Assembly: GCF_001748145.1 (NCBI RefSeq)
Contig: NZ_BCQA01000001.1
Coordinates: 3,498,501-3,562,500, forward strand
DNA length: 64,000 nt
Source of the DNA: Bosea sp. BIWAKO-01
GTDB taxonomy: Bacteria > Pseudomonadota > Alphaproteobacteria > Rhizobiales > Beijerinckiaceae
Reading direction: 5' to 3'
The translations under genes and the position numbers were made by a program. Of the stretch, positions 37,387 to 45,639 are shown piece by piece. The notes beneath the pieces are model-generated. The model saw only the letters and a program-made list of their open reading frames with translations. It was not told where the DNA came from and ran no database searches. Each line of letters opens with the position of its first letter. Positions within the stretch are counted from its first letter, which is position 1.

Positions 37387-39147
37387 CTACTGCCCTTCGT
37401 GCGACCTCATTGCCGCGTCGATTTTCTCCTTGACCGCAGAGAGGTTGAAAGAGGCGGGTGCTTGCATGGGTGGAAACTCGATGGCGGTTCGTGCCAGGTC
37501 GGCGACCCTCTCTTGTACCTCCACGAAACGCCAAAACTCGCGCGCCAAGAATTCGTTCATGTAGCCGCCAGCCGAATTGTTCAGCGTCTCGCCGCGAACC
37601 GACGGCGTCCGCTCGAACGGGTCCCATCTAAGGTTGACGATCGTCGGGACATCAGTCGTCACCTTTTCACCGGGCCAGCCATATGGCTGCTGCATGAACT
37701 GAAACTTGAAGTCATCGAGACGGATAGCGCCGAGATTTGCCTCGGAGAAGTAGAAGATCTCATGCCGCTTCGACGGGCCGGCAGCGGTCAACAGATCCAT
37801 CTGGTTGTAGCCGTCCAGATGGTTCTTGTAGCTCCGGTCGCCGAGCTGCACGCCGCGGAGAAGCTGCTCGGTGATATTCGGATTTCCCGCAGCAGCCGCG
37901 AGCGTCGGCAGCCAGTCAAGGCCGGAGAAGATGCCGTTCTCGACCGTGCCCGGCTTGATCTTTCCCGGCCAGCGAATGAGGCAGGGCACGCGGAAGCCGC
38001 CCTCATACGCGGTCCCCTTGGTGGCGCGGAACGGCGTCATGCCGCCATCGGGCCACGTGAACACTTCCGCGCCATTGTCAGTGCTGAAGATGACGATGGT
38101 GTTGTCGGCAACGCCGATATCAGTGAGGTGCTTGAGCAGGTCGCCGACGTCGTCGTCAAGCTGCGACATGCCCGCCTCTTCCAGGCCGAGACCGCTCTCC
38201 GGGGTCATCTTCGCCTGATACTTCTGGGACAGATACGTAAAGATGTGCATTCGCGTGGTGTTATGCCAAATGAAGAAAGGCTTTCCGGCCTGCTTCGCCT
38301 GGTCCATGAAGCGCTTGCTGTTCTCGACCAGCACAGCGTCGAAGGTCTGCATGTTGTACTTGGCTGGCCGGCCCTTCTGCCAGTTCTGGTGATCGGCGCC
38401 CATCTCGGGGAAAGGTGGGAGCGGTCCTTCGTCCACGATCCGCTGTTTGCCGACCTTACCCCAGCGCGGCATCACGGTGGCATCGTCAGTATCGGTCGCG
38501 TAGGAATGCACGATGTTGCGCGGCCCGTACTTGTCGATCCAGTCCTGACGATAGCTGAACCAGTATGGGTCCGACATCGCATCGAGATGGTACAGGTAGC
38601 CAAAGAATTCGTCGAAGCCGTGCAGTGTCGGCAGGAATTTGTTGAGATCGCCCAAGTGGTTCTTGCCGAACTGCCCAGTGGCATAGCCAAGTGATTTCAA
38701 GACGGTCGCGACCGTAACCGACTGTTCGGGCATGCCGACATCAGCGCCCGCCTGCCCGACGGTTGTGAGGCCGGTGCGCAACGGTATCTGTCCGGTAATG
38801 AAGTTGGCGCGCCCGGCCGTGCAGCTTGCCTCCGCATAGTAGTCGGTGAAGCGCATGCCCTCCGCGGCTATCCTATCCAGGTTCGGCGTCTTGCCGGCCA
38901 TGATGCCCTGGTGATAGGCGCCGATGTTGAACCACCCGACATCGTCACCCATGATAAACAGGATGTTCGGCCTTTGCCCCGCCGCGGATTGCGCTTGCGC
39001 GGGCTGTGCCTGCGCGGTTTGAACTGATCTGGCGGAGCCAAGCGCCGAAGCGGCGGCAAGCGCGGTGCTGCCAAGCAGCACGTTGCGGCGATCGGGCAGG
39101 CTGGTCTCTGGCTTCGAGCCGTTGCCTTCTTCCGGGATGCGCGACAT
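37387..39147 (-). CDS. Exported arylsulfatase-like enzyme (sulfatase family)
   Basis: 586 residues. ATG 39147 is preceded by AGGAGG with 9-nt spacing, which decides against the GTG at 39165. A twin-arginine-like leader (DRRNVLLGSTALAAASALGS, about residues 20-39) points to Tat export. The alkaline-phosphatase fold is clear: NILFIMGDDVGWFN binds the metal, EASCTAGRANFITGQ is the formylglycine motif, with Cys as the residue to be oxidised, and FSTDNGAEVFTWPDGG carries later metal ligands. The motif is C-T-A-G-R rather than the classical C-x-P-x-R, a known variant of bacterial sulfatases. It would remove sulfate from an aryl or alkyl ester in the periplasm. Substrate unknown. No maturation enzyme gene is visible nearby. 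Confidence 0.88.
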   Translation of the reverse strand: MSRIPEEGNGSKPETSLPDRRNVLLGSTALAAASALGSARSVQTAQAQPAQAQSAAGQRPNILFIMGDDVGWFNIGAYHQGIMAGKTPNLDRIAAEGMRFTDYYAEASCTAGRANFITGQIPLRTGLTTVGQAGADVGMPEQSVTVATVLKSLGYATGQFGKNHLGDLNKFLPTLHGFDEFFGYLYHLDAMSDPYWFSYRQDWIDKYGPRNIVHSYATDTDDATVMPRWGKVGKQRIVDEGPLPPFPEMGADHQNWQKGRPAKYNMQTFDAVLVENSKRFMDQAKQAGKPFFIWHNTTRMHIFTYLSQKYQAKMTPESGLGLEEAGMSQLDDDVGDLLKHLTDIGVADNTIVIFSTDNGAEVFTWPDGGMTPFRATKGTAYEGGFRVPCLIRWPGKIKPGTVENGIFSGLDWLPTLAAAAGNPNITEQLLRGVQLGDRSYKNHLDGYNQMDLLTAAGPSKRHEIFYFSEANLGAIRLDDFKFQFMQQPYGWPGEKVTTDVPTIVNLRWDPFERTPSVRGETLNNSAGGYMNEFLAREFWRFVEVQERVADLARTAIEFPPMQAPASFNLSAVKEKIDAAMRSHEGQ

Positions 39148-39165
39148 TTGATGCTCCCTCCTCAC

Positions 39166-39709
39166 AAGATATCGAACCTCATGCTTCCGGGATGCTTACC
39201 GAGACGGAATGAAAGCGTCCCGTTGCGGCTTTGCAGCTTCGGCAATTCTGCTCAGGTTCGCGGATTCCGGCGCAGCGAGACGGCGGGCGATTCACCAAAG
39301 GTGCTCCCCCGAGCAGAGAGTGCGCGTTGTTACACGTCCGACTTTCCAGGAATTGGTGCCCGCCGACGCACACTTTCACGTTAGGATTGATGGTCGCAGG
39401 ATACTCCTGTTGCCGCCCCCCATCAACGCGTGGAGTTCGGCGGCGACTGGCAGGACAACAAGCCGCCGGACCTGATCTGGGAACAGAGCGCCGCGGCCCA
39501 AGTCGCGATCTTCGTTCACGCCTCGGAGTCACGCTCTGGCCCAAGAACTCCAGCTTTGGCTCCGTCAGGCACGCTGCAAATCGACTGTCTGAAAGCGGAC
39601 GTCCCAAACGTCAGAAAAGGGTCGATTTCACCCCTTCGATCTCGGTCCGGAAGCTGACGTTCGATCAAGCCCTTCAACTCGGCGGCTTCCCTCGTATCCT
39701 CGCAACTGA
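39166..39709. other. Gene-free stretch with an IS1595 remnant
   Basis: About 540 bp. At 39435-39495 the plus strand encodes DNKPPDLIWEQSA, matching the C-terminal tail of IS1595-type transposases such as the one at 17584. The rest shows no domain. An older IS1595 insertion has evidently decayed here. Confidence 0.5.
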
Positions 39710-39919
39710 TCAATCCGGCGACTTCGGCAGCACGCCCATGACCGCCCGCCCGCGTTCAGTCAGCGCGTACGTGTTAAAGCCGGCCCACGCTGGCGCGGGC
39801 GTCCTTTCGATCAGACCCTTGCGGATCAGCTCCTCGCGCGACTTACTCGGCCGCAAATCGACGCGGCCGGTGTCTGGCCGAAACAGCTGCAGGATCCAGA
39901 TTTCATCGCGCGTCAGCAT
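39710..39919 (-). CDS. Small winged-helix-like protein
   Basis: 69 residues from MLTRDEIWILQLFRPDTG. GGAAG precedes ATG 39919 by 5 nt, which is why I did not use the ATG at 39934. The middle (SREELIRKGLIERTPAPA) and end (FNTYALTERGRAVMGVL) look like the recognition helix and wing of a MarR/PadR-type winged helix. It may be a small phage-type regulator. No effector domain. Confidence 0.55.
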   Translation of the reverse strand: MLTRDEIWILQLFRPDTGRVDLRPSKSREELIRKGLIERTPAPAWAGFNTYALTERGRAVMGVLPKSPD

Positions 39920-40029
39920 CCGGCTTCCGTCCACTCTCGGCGAGCGCCGACCAGCAATTCTCTCGCCATCTTCTGTTTGATCGCGAAGGGTGCCGCCGCC
40001 CCAGTCGGCAGAACATCGCGCGGCCCTGC

Positions 40030-40641
40030 TCAGTAGAGAGGAACCCGGTTCGAGACCGGGGTGTTACCCTTCGGGTAGAGCTTCTCGATGCCCCAGGCGT
40101 CGTAGTCGGCGACGTTGAGGTAGGTAATCTCGTCTGCCTCTGTGGCAGCTATCTTGCCGAGAACCGAGGCCGGCACTCCGACGCTCTTGTAGAAGCGGAT
40201 CATCAGCAGCGTCGTGCGCGAGTGTTCGACGGACTCGCCCGTTCTCATGTTGATGGCGGAGGCGGAATGGACCCCGATTCGCGAGGTCGGGAACACGACC
40301 TTGTTCTTGCCTGCCGCGAACACTGTGAGGCAGGAAGAGGAGCAGGCGTCCGTGGCTCCGACCACAGTGTCGATGTCACCGCTCTTGGCGAGCATCACGC
40401 CGAGCTCAAGACCTTCGACCAGGCTCCCGCCCGGCGAGTTGAGGAATAACCGCTCCACGCGGACGCCCTTGTAGGCAGCCCGTGCGATGGCGTTGCTGAG
40501 GCGGTAGGTGTCGCCCTCCACAATATCCCCGGTCATGACCAGAGACTTGCCGCCGTGGAGGGGTTTGAAGGTTGCCGCCTCTACCGGAAACGCGGGTGCG
40601 GCAGCGATTGCCATCGCCAGGAGGGCGCTGATCAGTCTCAT
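40030..40641 (-). CDS. Exported ClpP-fold protein
   Basis: 203 residues with a Sec signal peptide (about residues 1-22, ending PVEAA). The core has the ClpP/crotonase pattern: RLFLNSPGGSLVEGLELGVM (oxyanion-hole GG), then ATDACSSSCLTVFAAGKNKV with the Ser in the nucleophile position, and SRIGVHSASA with the His. Such secreted ClpP-like proteins are common in alphaproteobacteria and prophages, but substrates are unknown. Its Cys pair around the nucleophile could form a disulfide. The last 35 residues are Tyr/Asp-rich. Peptidase activity is inferred, not shown. Confidence 0.75.
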   Translation of the reverse strand: MRLISALLAMAIAAAPAFPVEAATFKPLHGGKSLVMTGDIVEGDTYRLSNAIARAAYKGVRVERLFLNSPGGSLVEGLELGVMLAKSGDIDTVVGATDACSSSCLTVFAAGKNKVVFPTSRIGVHSASAINMRTGESVEHSRTTLLMIRFYKSVGVPASVLGKIAATEADEITYLNVADYDAWGIEKLYPKGNTPVSNRVPLY

Positions 40642-40716
40642 CTCACTTGTTCCAAGGTCTTGGGTTCAATCGATGCGGATGCTGCCGTCCGCGATCAGAT
40701 TGCGAAGGGCTGCCGC

Positions 40717-40851
40717 TCAGCAGGAGCGGGACTGATGCTGCAGCTGATCCGGGCTGGTCACGTCGGCGCGCCCAGCGAACCAGCGGACGACGACCACCCC
40801 AAGCGCGAGGGTGGCGACGGCGCACGACCAGATGGCGAGGACCATGAGCAT
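40717..40851 (-). CDS. Small single-pass membrane protein
   Basis: 44 residues. AAAAAAGGAG stands 3 nt before ATG 40851, a strong ribosome binding site. Residues 3-22 (MVLAIWSCAVATLALGVVVV) form a membrane helix, followed by RWFAGRADVTSPDQLQHQ. The gene is upstream of the ClpP-like gene on the same strand, 76 bp away. Family unknown; phage holin-like or accessory protein is possible. Confidence 0.6.
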   Translation of the reverse strand: MLMVLAIWSCAVATLALGVVVVRWFAGRADVTSPDQLQHQSRSC

Positions 40852-41170
40852 TACTCCTTTTTTGGGGTTCCTCTGCCTACCATGCCTCCGCCATGTCGGG
40901 CTTGTTGGATCGCGCCACGCCCATGCTCGCCGCCGCCAAATGACACGGACTGCAGAGTAACCTGCCGTTCTCCCGTGCTCGCTCCGGTTCGCGGCGTTCC
41001 CGGCGTCTGGGGCCGCCAGTCGCGGGTGTTATTTTCAATAGCAATATTGCATAATCTAGTACGCTCCACGATCTGAGTTCTTGCAAATTTGCCAATTGAT
41101 TTGGGAGATGGAGGCTCGGATGCGGCCTAATGTACGGGAGCGACTGACCCAAGCCTGACAGAAACGCCGC
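40852..41170. other. Intergenic stretch between divergent small genes
   Basis: 319 bp. Divergent promoters are expected. The first half is GC-rich without a supported frame. An AT-rich piece at about 41029-41100 (TATTTTCAATAGCAATATTGC, an imperfect palindrome AGCAATATTGC) may be an operator or promoter. Confidence 0.4.
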
Positions 41171-41281
41171 GTGATCGAGGAAATCCGGCGGTTCAGTAAT
41201 CGAGGTCGCAGAGGCGCTCTCCTGATGACGCTCACCGTCTTCGGCTTCATCGCATGGATCGTCGCTAGAAGGTTTATCTGA
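41171..41281 (+). CDS. Very small membrane protein, coupled to the next gene
   Basis: 36 residues from GTG 41171. The N-terminus is basic (IEEIRRFSNRGRRGA) and the rest is one helix (LLMTLTVFGFIAWIVARRFI). Its TGA shares an A with the ATG of the DUF5681 gene. No clear ribosome binding site, so confidence is limited. Confidence 0.4.
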   Translation: MIEEIRRFSNRGRRGALLMTLTVFGFIAWIVARRFI

Positions 41282-41724
41282 TGGCTGGCGCTGAAAATGC
41301 AGTGGGAAAGCAGCGGGGCGCGCCCTTCAAACCGGGCCAGTCGGGCAACCCGGCCGGCAAGGCAAAGGGCACCCGCCACAAGGTGACGCTCGCCATCGAA
41401 GCCTTGCTGGAGGGCGAGGCCGAGGCCCTCACACGCAAGGCGATCGAGTTGGGCCTGGCCGGTGACATGACGGCGCTGCGGCTCTGCATGGATCGTCTGG
41501 CTCCCGCACGCCGCGACCGACCAGTGACGTTCGACCTTCCCAGGATCGAGACTGCCGCCGATCTGTCGAGGGCGACGCAAGCCATCCTGGAGGCAGTCGC
41601 GGCCGGGGAACTCACTCCGTCCGAAGCCGCTGAACTCGGCAAGCTGGTCGATGCCCATGCCAGGGCCATCGAGGTCACCGATCTGCACCGCAGGCTCGAG
41701 GCACTTGAAGAAGGGCGAGTATGA
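41281..41724 (+). CDS. DUF5681 family protein (phage-type, possible small terminase-like)
   Basis: 147 residues. The N-terminus QRGAPFKPGQSGNPAGKAKG is the diagnostic DUF5681 motif. These proteins often lie near phage terminase genes and on integrated elements. The middle helices (TLAIEALLEGEAEALTRKAI) and a C-terminal helix (LVDAHARAIEVTDLHRRLEA) complete it. No large terminase gene is present in this island, which is unusual. The stop overlaps the ATG of the next gene (ATGA). Confidence 0.8.
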   Translation: MAGAENAVGKQRGAPFKPGQSGNPAGKAKGTRHKVTLAIEALLEGEAEALTRKAIELGLAGDMTALRLCMDRLAPARRDRPVTFDLPRIETAADLSRATQAILEAVAAGELTPSEAAELGKLVDAHARAIEVTDLHRRLEALEEGRV

Positions 41725-41924
41725 CGAGGCCCAGCACCATGACGCGACTGTCGCAGCGCATTGCGAAACTGGAGACGACACTCGCCAACAATGGTGTGCG
41801 CTTCGTGGTCAGCAACCACCCGCCAGGCGATGAGGACTGGACGGCGATTGGGATTGCCGAGGATGATAAGCAGTCGGGTCGATGCCTGACGGAGGAGGAA
41901 TGGCAGGCCAAGTTCCGCCGCTGA
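41721..41924 (+). CDS. Small hypothetical protein coupled to DUF5681 gene
   Basis: 67 residues with N-terminal helix MTRLSQRIAKLETTLANNGV and a C-terminal acidic stretch (AEDDKQSGRCLTEEEWQAKF). It overlaps the preceding gene by 4 bp. No family recognised. A second possible start is MTRLSQRI at 41739. It probably acts with its neighbour. Confidence 0.6.
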   Translation: MTRPSTMTRLSQRIAKLETTLANNGVRFVVSNHPPGDEDWTAIGIAEDDKQSGRCLTEEEWQAKFRR

Positions 41925-41939
41925 ACGGGGCGTCGTCTC

Positions 41940-42134
41940 GTGGACGAATACGATGCTACTCAGGGTGCGGGGCGAGGGGGCGACGAAGGCAGACCAATAG
42001 ACGGCGTCTGCGGCGGCGGCGACCGCAAGTCATTCACACCAAGCAATGTCCAGCAAGACGCCAACCAGCAATGGCTCGACAACATCATGACGTTTTTAGA
42101 AGCACGCCGAAGCGGGCGAGCACCCCCTGGATAG
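41940..42134 (+). CDS. Possible small hypothetical protein
   Basis: 64 residues from GTG 41940 (VDEYDATQGAGRGGDEGRPI), rich in Gly, Asp and Arg, with a terminal helix (QQWLDNIMTFLEARRSG). It follows the previous gene by 15 bp but has no ribosome binding site, and its end overlaps the opposite gene at 42085-42270. Confidence 0.3.
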   Translation: MDEYDATQGAGRGGDEGRPIDGVCGGGDRKSFTPSNVQQDANQQWLDNIMTFLEARRSGRAPPG

Positions 42135-42270
42135 CGTGCTCAGTCTCAACAGGGATACCCTGGCCATCGCGCTCCGGCGCAAGCGCCAGCATCAACTCAT
42201 GGCACAGCTCATATAGGTCGTCCTGGAGGCTTTCGAGCAGCATCTGCAGGGTCCTGGGATCAATCTTCAT
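42085..42270 (-). CDS. Small helical hypothetical protein
   Basis: 61 residues, MKIDPRTLQMLLESLQDDLY and on to GVLARFGVLLKTS. GGAG lies 7-10 nt before ATG 42270. The sequence is helical and acidic. No family recognised; similar small proteins occur on phage-like islands. Confidence 0.5.
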   Translation of the reverse strand: MKIDPRTLQMLLESLQDDLYELCHELMLALAPERDGQGIPVETEHAIQGVLARFGVLLKTS

Positions 42271-42688
42271 CGCATTGCTCCTTTTCTCGTGAAACGAACG
42301 TCCATCGTGGCAATGCTGGTGGTCGAGCGCACAACAAGAACATCGTACGCGGATCGAGTACATCGACGCCAACGCATCGCGCCTGAAAGGCGATGAAAGG
42401 ATCTTAGCGCGGGTCGCTGATCTCCAGCAGCGCGCCGAAGGGCCTGTGCCGTGCGTCTCGGTGCGGAGCGGTGCGAGAGAGGACTGCAAATCCTTGCACG
42501 CCGCCCCCTGGTCAAGGCGAGGCCGCGGTGCGGACCATCCGAGACGGCGAGGGCAGGGGCCGGTGGGGTGAGCGCTGGGCTGTCTGCATCGAGCAAGCAA
42601 CAATGTCGAAGGCGAAGCCATGACCTCCCGCCCGGCCTCCAACCTCCTCGCTCTTCACGCTTCGGCGCGAGGCAAGGAGACGAGCAAA
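42271..42688. other. Gene-free stretch with a tRNA-Cys-like segment
   Basis: 418 bp. The segment GAGGACTGCAAATCCTT near 42476-42492 has the form of a tRNA-Cys anticodon arm (GCA) and is preceded by a D-arm-like GAGCGGTGCGAGAG, but no T arm follows. A related copy is at about 45649-45690. Confidence 0.45.
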
Positions 42689-43114
42689 TCAACGTGGCGT
42701 GAATATGCCCCGGGTTGATAGGACTACGCAGGCTCCAACTTGTACAACCATGAATGGGGCCGCATCGTCGCCGTCAGGGTAATTCTCGTTGATATGTGTA
42801 AACCGGCAAGGCTCCGAACAAATATTGTTGCCCCAAGAATTGAACTCAACCAAATACAAATCCCGCCATTTTGACTTCCCCCGTCCCATCGACAGGAACG
42901 GGTACTTGCCGCCACCAGGAATGCCATTGAAGAGTTCTGTTTTGGCGCCGCTCCTCTCTGTAAATGTCATTTTACCAGACATGCTCTCTGCCGAAAGCTC
43001 GAAGCTGGATCCGATGTGATGTCCTGGCTCATAAGTGCACCGGAGTGTGAAAGCTTTTGCTTGGACCACAAAGGCCGGAAGAAACACCGCCGCGAGCACA
43101 ATAATCCTACGCAT
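42689..43114 (-). CDS. Small secreted protein
   Basis: 141 residues. GGAGGAG lies 6-12 nt before ATG 43114, deciding against the longer frame to 43246. A signal peptide (MRRIIVLAAVFLPAFVVQAKA) is followed by FTLRCTYEPGHHIGSSFELS. The mature protein is beta-rich with four Cys (one in CRFTHI, one in VGACVV). It resembles, in length and start, the next gene upstream on the same strand (43203-43604): both read LxCT(Y/F)E after the signal peptide. No family recognised. Confidence 0.7.
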   Translation of the reverse strand: MRRIIVLAAVFLPAFVVQAKAFTLRCTYEPGHHIGSSFELSAESMSGKMTFTERSGAKTELFNGIPGGGKYPFLSMGRGKSKWRDLYLVEFNSWGNNICSEPCRFTHINENYPDGDDAAPFMVVQVGACVVLSTRGIFTPR

Positions 43115-43202
43115 TGTATCTCCTCCGTAAATTTGTATTATTTTATTCTGTTTATAGCGCAGCTGTCGTTGTGAGCCCGGCGTCCGTACCTCCTCCGCAA
43201 GA

Positions 43203-43604
43203 TCACCTATGGCAACTATATCGAAAAGACCTTGAGCCATCGGCATGCGCCCAATTCAACAGACCCGTGACCCTGTCGAAACTAATGACAACCGCATGAC
43301 CGGCGCGGATGGCAGCGACGCTAATCCTTGATCTGTCAGAGACCAGCTGGATGCTGTCCTTGCTTGCCGCATCATTTTGAAAAATCCAGTTGACCGGATT
43401 ATCTGTCCCCATTGTTTGAGCGACGCGCAGATCAACCAGGGGGCGCTCGGTATCGAACAGGACTTGGTTTACATCTCGCTCCCTGTCGAGGTCGCCGTTC
43501 TCAAACGTACATGCGAGGGTCAGCTTTTCGGCGGATGCAGCGCGCGCGCCTAATACAACAAGGGCACCAATTACGCCTGCAATGACACTGATCCGCATCA
43601 TCAA
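43203..43604 (-). CDS. Small secreted protein, relative of its neighbour
   Basis: 133 residues with a signal peptide (ISVIAGVIGALVVLGARAAS) and a mature part beginning EKLTLACTFENGDLDRERDV. It ends RSFRYSCHR. The two Cys (in LACTFE and YSCH) could form one disulfide. It is 88 bp upstream of the next gene and probably cotranscribed. No function assigned. Exported by Sec. Confidence 0.7.
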   Translation of the reverse strand: MMMRISVIAGVIGALVVLGARAASAEKLTLACTFENGDLDRERDVNQVLFDTERPLVDLRVAQTMGTDNPVNWIFQNDAASKDSIQLVSDRSRISVAAIRAGHAVVISFDRVTGLLNWAHADGSRSFRYSCHR

Positions 43605-43880
43605 ATTTGGCCTTCTTGCCTACCGCTCCCGGATCGCTGGCTGGCATGTATAGCCATCCTTACCAAGTGACGGTCACGTCCACCGAAGAGGCAGCAACCG
43701 GGCGCGGGAGGTGCTGGCCAACGCCGGCTATCTCGACAAGGTCGAGAAGGTATTGTGACCGGTCAAGCCTATGTGACTAGCCTCCGACACCGCCTACTTC
43801 TCGCTGGCTCCGCGCGCCTGCCAGGGCGCGCAGCCGCAGGAGCCGATGCCGCGCCGACATGCTCGTTGACACCCAAGGTC
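43605..43880. other. Intergenic stretch
   Basis: 276 bp between divergent genes. A short plus-strand frame continues into the next gene, but its N-terminal part is Arg/Ala-rich without support. No strong promoter recognised. Confidence 0.35.
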
Positions 43881-44144
43881 ATGGCGATGGACGCGGCCGC
43901 CTCTCTGGAGCAGCGCGCCGAGCTGGCCGAGGTCGCCCTCGAAGCGATGCGCAAGGCACATGACGCTGTCGAGGCCCGCGCCGCCAGGATGGCGCAGGCG
44001 CTTGATGAGGTCAGGGCCGCGGCGGTCGCCCATCTGCTGCGCACCAGCCTCTCGGCGACGGAAAGCCTTCGCCTCGTTGTTGCCGCCACGGACGGACCGG
44101 AGATCAACGCAGCCACGCGCTTCTTCCGGAGGAGCAAGGCATGA
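43881..44144 (+). CDS. Helical hypothetical protein
   Basis: 87 residues from MAMDAAASLEQRAELAEVAL. AAGG precedes ATG 43881 by 4 nt. Nearly the whole protein is amphipathic helix (EAMRKAHDAVEARAARMAQA and LDEVRAAAVAHLLRTSLSAT), compatible with a coiled coil. The C-terminus is basic. No family. Confidence 0.5.
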   Translation: MAMDAAASLEQRAELAEVALEAMRKAHDAVEARAARMAQALDEVRAAAVAHLLRTSLSATESLRLVVAATDGPEINAATRFFRRSKA

Positions 44145-44174
44145 GCGAGCACTGCCGGCCGCTGCCGGGGCAGG

Positions 44175-44279
44175 GTGTCCGACTACGCTGACGGCATCAT
44201 TACCCGCATCAGGGCCGGCAAGGTCCGTCCGAGCGCCTATGAAGGGCTGATCCTGTCTTTTCTTGACCAGGCTGCCTAG
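44175..44279 (+). CDS. Possible 34-residue protein
   Basis: GTG-started frame SDYADGIITRIRAGKVRPSA to FLDQAA. It follows the previous gene closely. A different frame at ATG 44141 stops after 16 codons, so one indel may separate the real start from this frame. Low support. Confidence 0.3.
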   Translation: MSDYADGIITRIRAGKVRPSAYEGLILSFLDQAA

Positions 44280-44401
44280 CGGGAGCACCGTGCCGCATTG
44301 CACGCCCTCGCTATGACACGCCTCGACGGCAGGAGCCGCAGCAGCGGATAGGCCGGCTCCCCGGCGACGGCCTCCCCCAGGAGGGTTGGCCGGGTGCAGA
44401 G

Positions 44402-44446
44402 ACCCCGTAGAGCCGAACATTCCAGCTGGTCTCTACGGGGTTTTTC
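44402..44446 (+). terminator. Intrinsic terminator
   Basis: ACCCCGTAGAG (44402-44412) pairs with CTCTACGGGGT (44431-44441) with an 18-nt loop, followed by TTTTTCC. Good stem and T tail for the genes at 43881-44279. Confidence 0.7.
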
Positions 44447-44540
44447 CCACGCTGATGTGCATTTAATTTCACTAGAACCGGACGTAAATCCAAGCTCGGC
44501 TGCTGCAACGCGGCGACGGACGGCTCGCTGAGATCGCGCT

Positions 44541-44804
44541 CTACCGCCTGATGGCATGGGAACCACGGATCGAACACAGGTCGCGGGGTATCCTCGGGTG
44601 GGGGAGCAGGGCGACCTGACGCAGGATCTCGCCTGTGCCGAGCACCGTCCATGCCGGGTCGTTCAGGGCGTGGATCGTGAAGGCACGGCGGGTACAGCCA
44701 ACGACGCGGGAGTTACGTAGACATGCCGGCCAGAGAACTTCGATATCGACTTGGCGCTGGCGGTCCTGCCAGTGCTGCATAATGAAGCGCATCGGGGGGC
44801 TCAT
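44541..44804 (-). CDS. Small hypothetical protein
   Basis: 87 residues, MSPPMRFIMQHWQDRQRQVD then IEVLWPACLRNSRVVGCTRR and AFTIHALNDPAWTVLGTGEI. The MRFIMQH start is also found as a decayed sequence at about 47567-47600 on the same strand, so the family exists more than once on the island. No function. Confidence 0.5.
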   Translation of the reverse strand: MSPPMRFIMQHWQDRQRQVDIEVLWPACLRNSRVVGCTRRAFTIHALNDPAWTVLGTGEILRQVALLPHPRIPRDLCSIRGSHAIRR

Positions 44805-44895
44805 GTGCTTCGGGCCAGAGCTTGGCTTAGAATGACAAGGGATTGGCAGCGGTTAACATCGACCCGCGAGCGCCGGTCACACATGGTCACTGTCG

Positions 44896-45195
44896 ATGAA
44901 AGTCCCCGAACCCCGCTTCCTCAACGACAACGACCCAGACGGCCCGATCATCTACAACGACCCGGATGCGCCGAAGCCCATGTCTCAGGTACGGCGGCTG
45001 GTGTGCTTCTTGATAGGCACCGTCTTGGTGGGATGCTCCTTGATAACGTTAGTTGCTGGGGCTGAAGGCCCGAAGCGCGGCCTAATGTTCATCGCCGCCT
45101 TCGGCTTCGCTTTCGGCGGGGTCGTCTTATCGTTCTCAGCGCTGTTCCCGAACTTTTCGCTTGCCCGTGAAAGACGTGGCCGGGCGGGGAATTGA
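44896..45195 (+). CDS. Two-helix membrane protein
   Basis: 99 residues. A soluble, Asp/Pro-rich N-terminus (PRFLNDNDPDGPIIYNDPDA) is followed by two membrane helices (LVCFLIGTVLVGCSLITLVA and LMFIAAFGFAFGGVVLSFSA) and a basic tail. No family. Its end overlaps the possible start of the next gene. Confidence 0.6.
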   Translation: MKVPEPRFLNDNDPDGPIIYNDPDAPKPMSQVRRLVCFLIGTVLVGCSLITLVAGAEGPKRGLMFIAAFGFAFGGVVLSFSALFPNFSLARERRGRAGN

Positions 45196-45556
45196 TATTG
45201 TGACCAGATTGGAGAAGTTTGTGGAAGGTAAAATTGAGATATTGAATATCAATCAGGGCAATATGCTTGGATTTTGGTCGACAAGGATATGGATAAATAA
45301 GACAAAAAAAGGCACGTTTACGTGCAGCGCGAAGGAAGATCTCCAGGAATGTGGGGTATCTCGTGATCTTACAGCCAATACAGGCCTCCGCCGCGGCAGC
45401 GAAATTTACGAAGCCGTCGCCAATTTCACGGACAACTACGAATTGTGCCTCGACGATGCCGACTGCCATGACGTAGCCCGAGCGCTAGCAACATTCAATC
45501 AAGAGCTCGAGAGCGAGTTTCTGGTGGCTTGGCAGGAAGACAGCAAGTCACGCTAA
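45161..45556 (+). CDS. Hypothetical soluble protein, start uncertain
   Basis: Up to 131 residues from a TTG at 45161, overlapping the previous gene. Starts further in (for example the ATG of MLGFWSTRIW) are possible. The sequence has an alpha/beta look with Cys and acidic runs (TCSAKEDLQECGVSRDLTAN and ELCLDDADCHDVARALATFN). Composition is lower in GC around 45200-45330. No family recognised. Confidence 0.5.
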   Translation: MPVKDVAGRGIDIVTRLEKFVEGKIEILNINQGNMLGFWSTRIWINKTKKGTFTCSAKEDLQECGVSRDLTANTGLRRGSEIYEAVANFTDNYELCLDDADCHDVARALATFNQELESEFLVAWQEDSKSR

Positions 45557-45639
45557 CTGCAGCTATGAGCCCTATGATGGCCAGCTCGCAAGGGCAAATG
45601 GGCCGCGACGCAGGTGCGGGACATCCTTCTCCGCGCATA

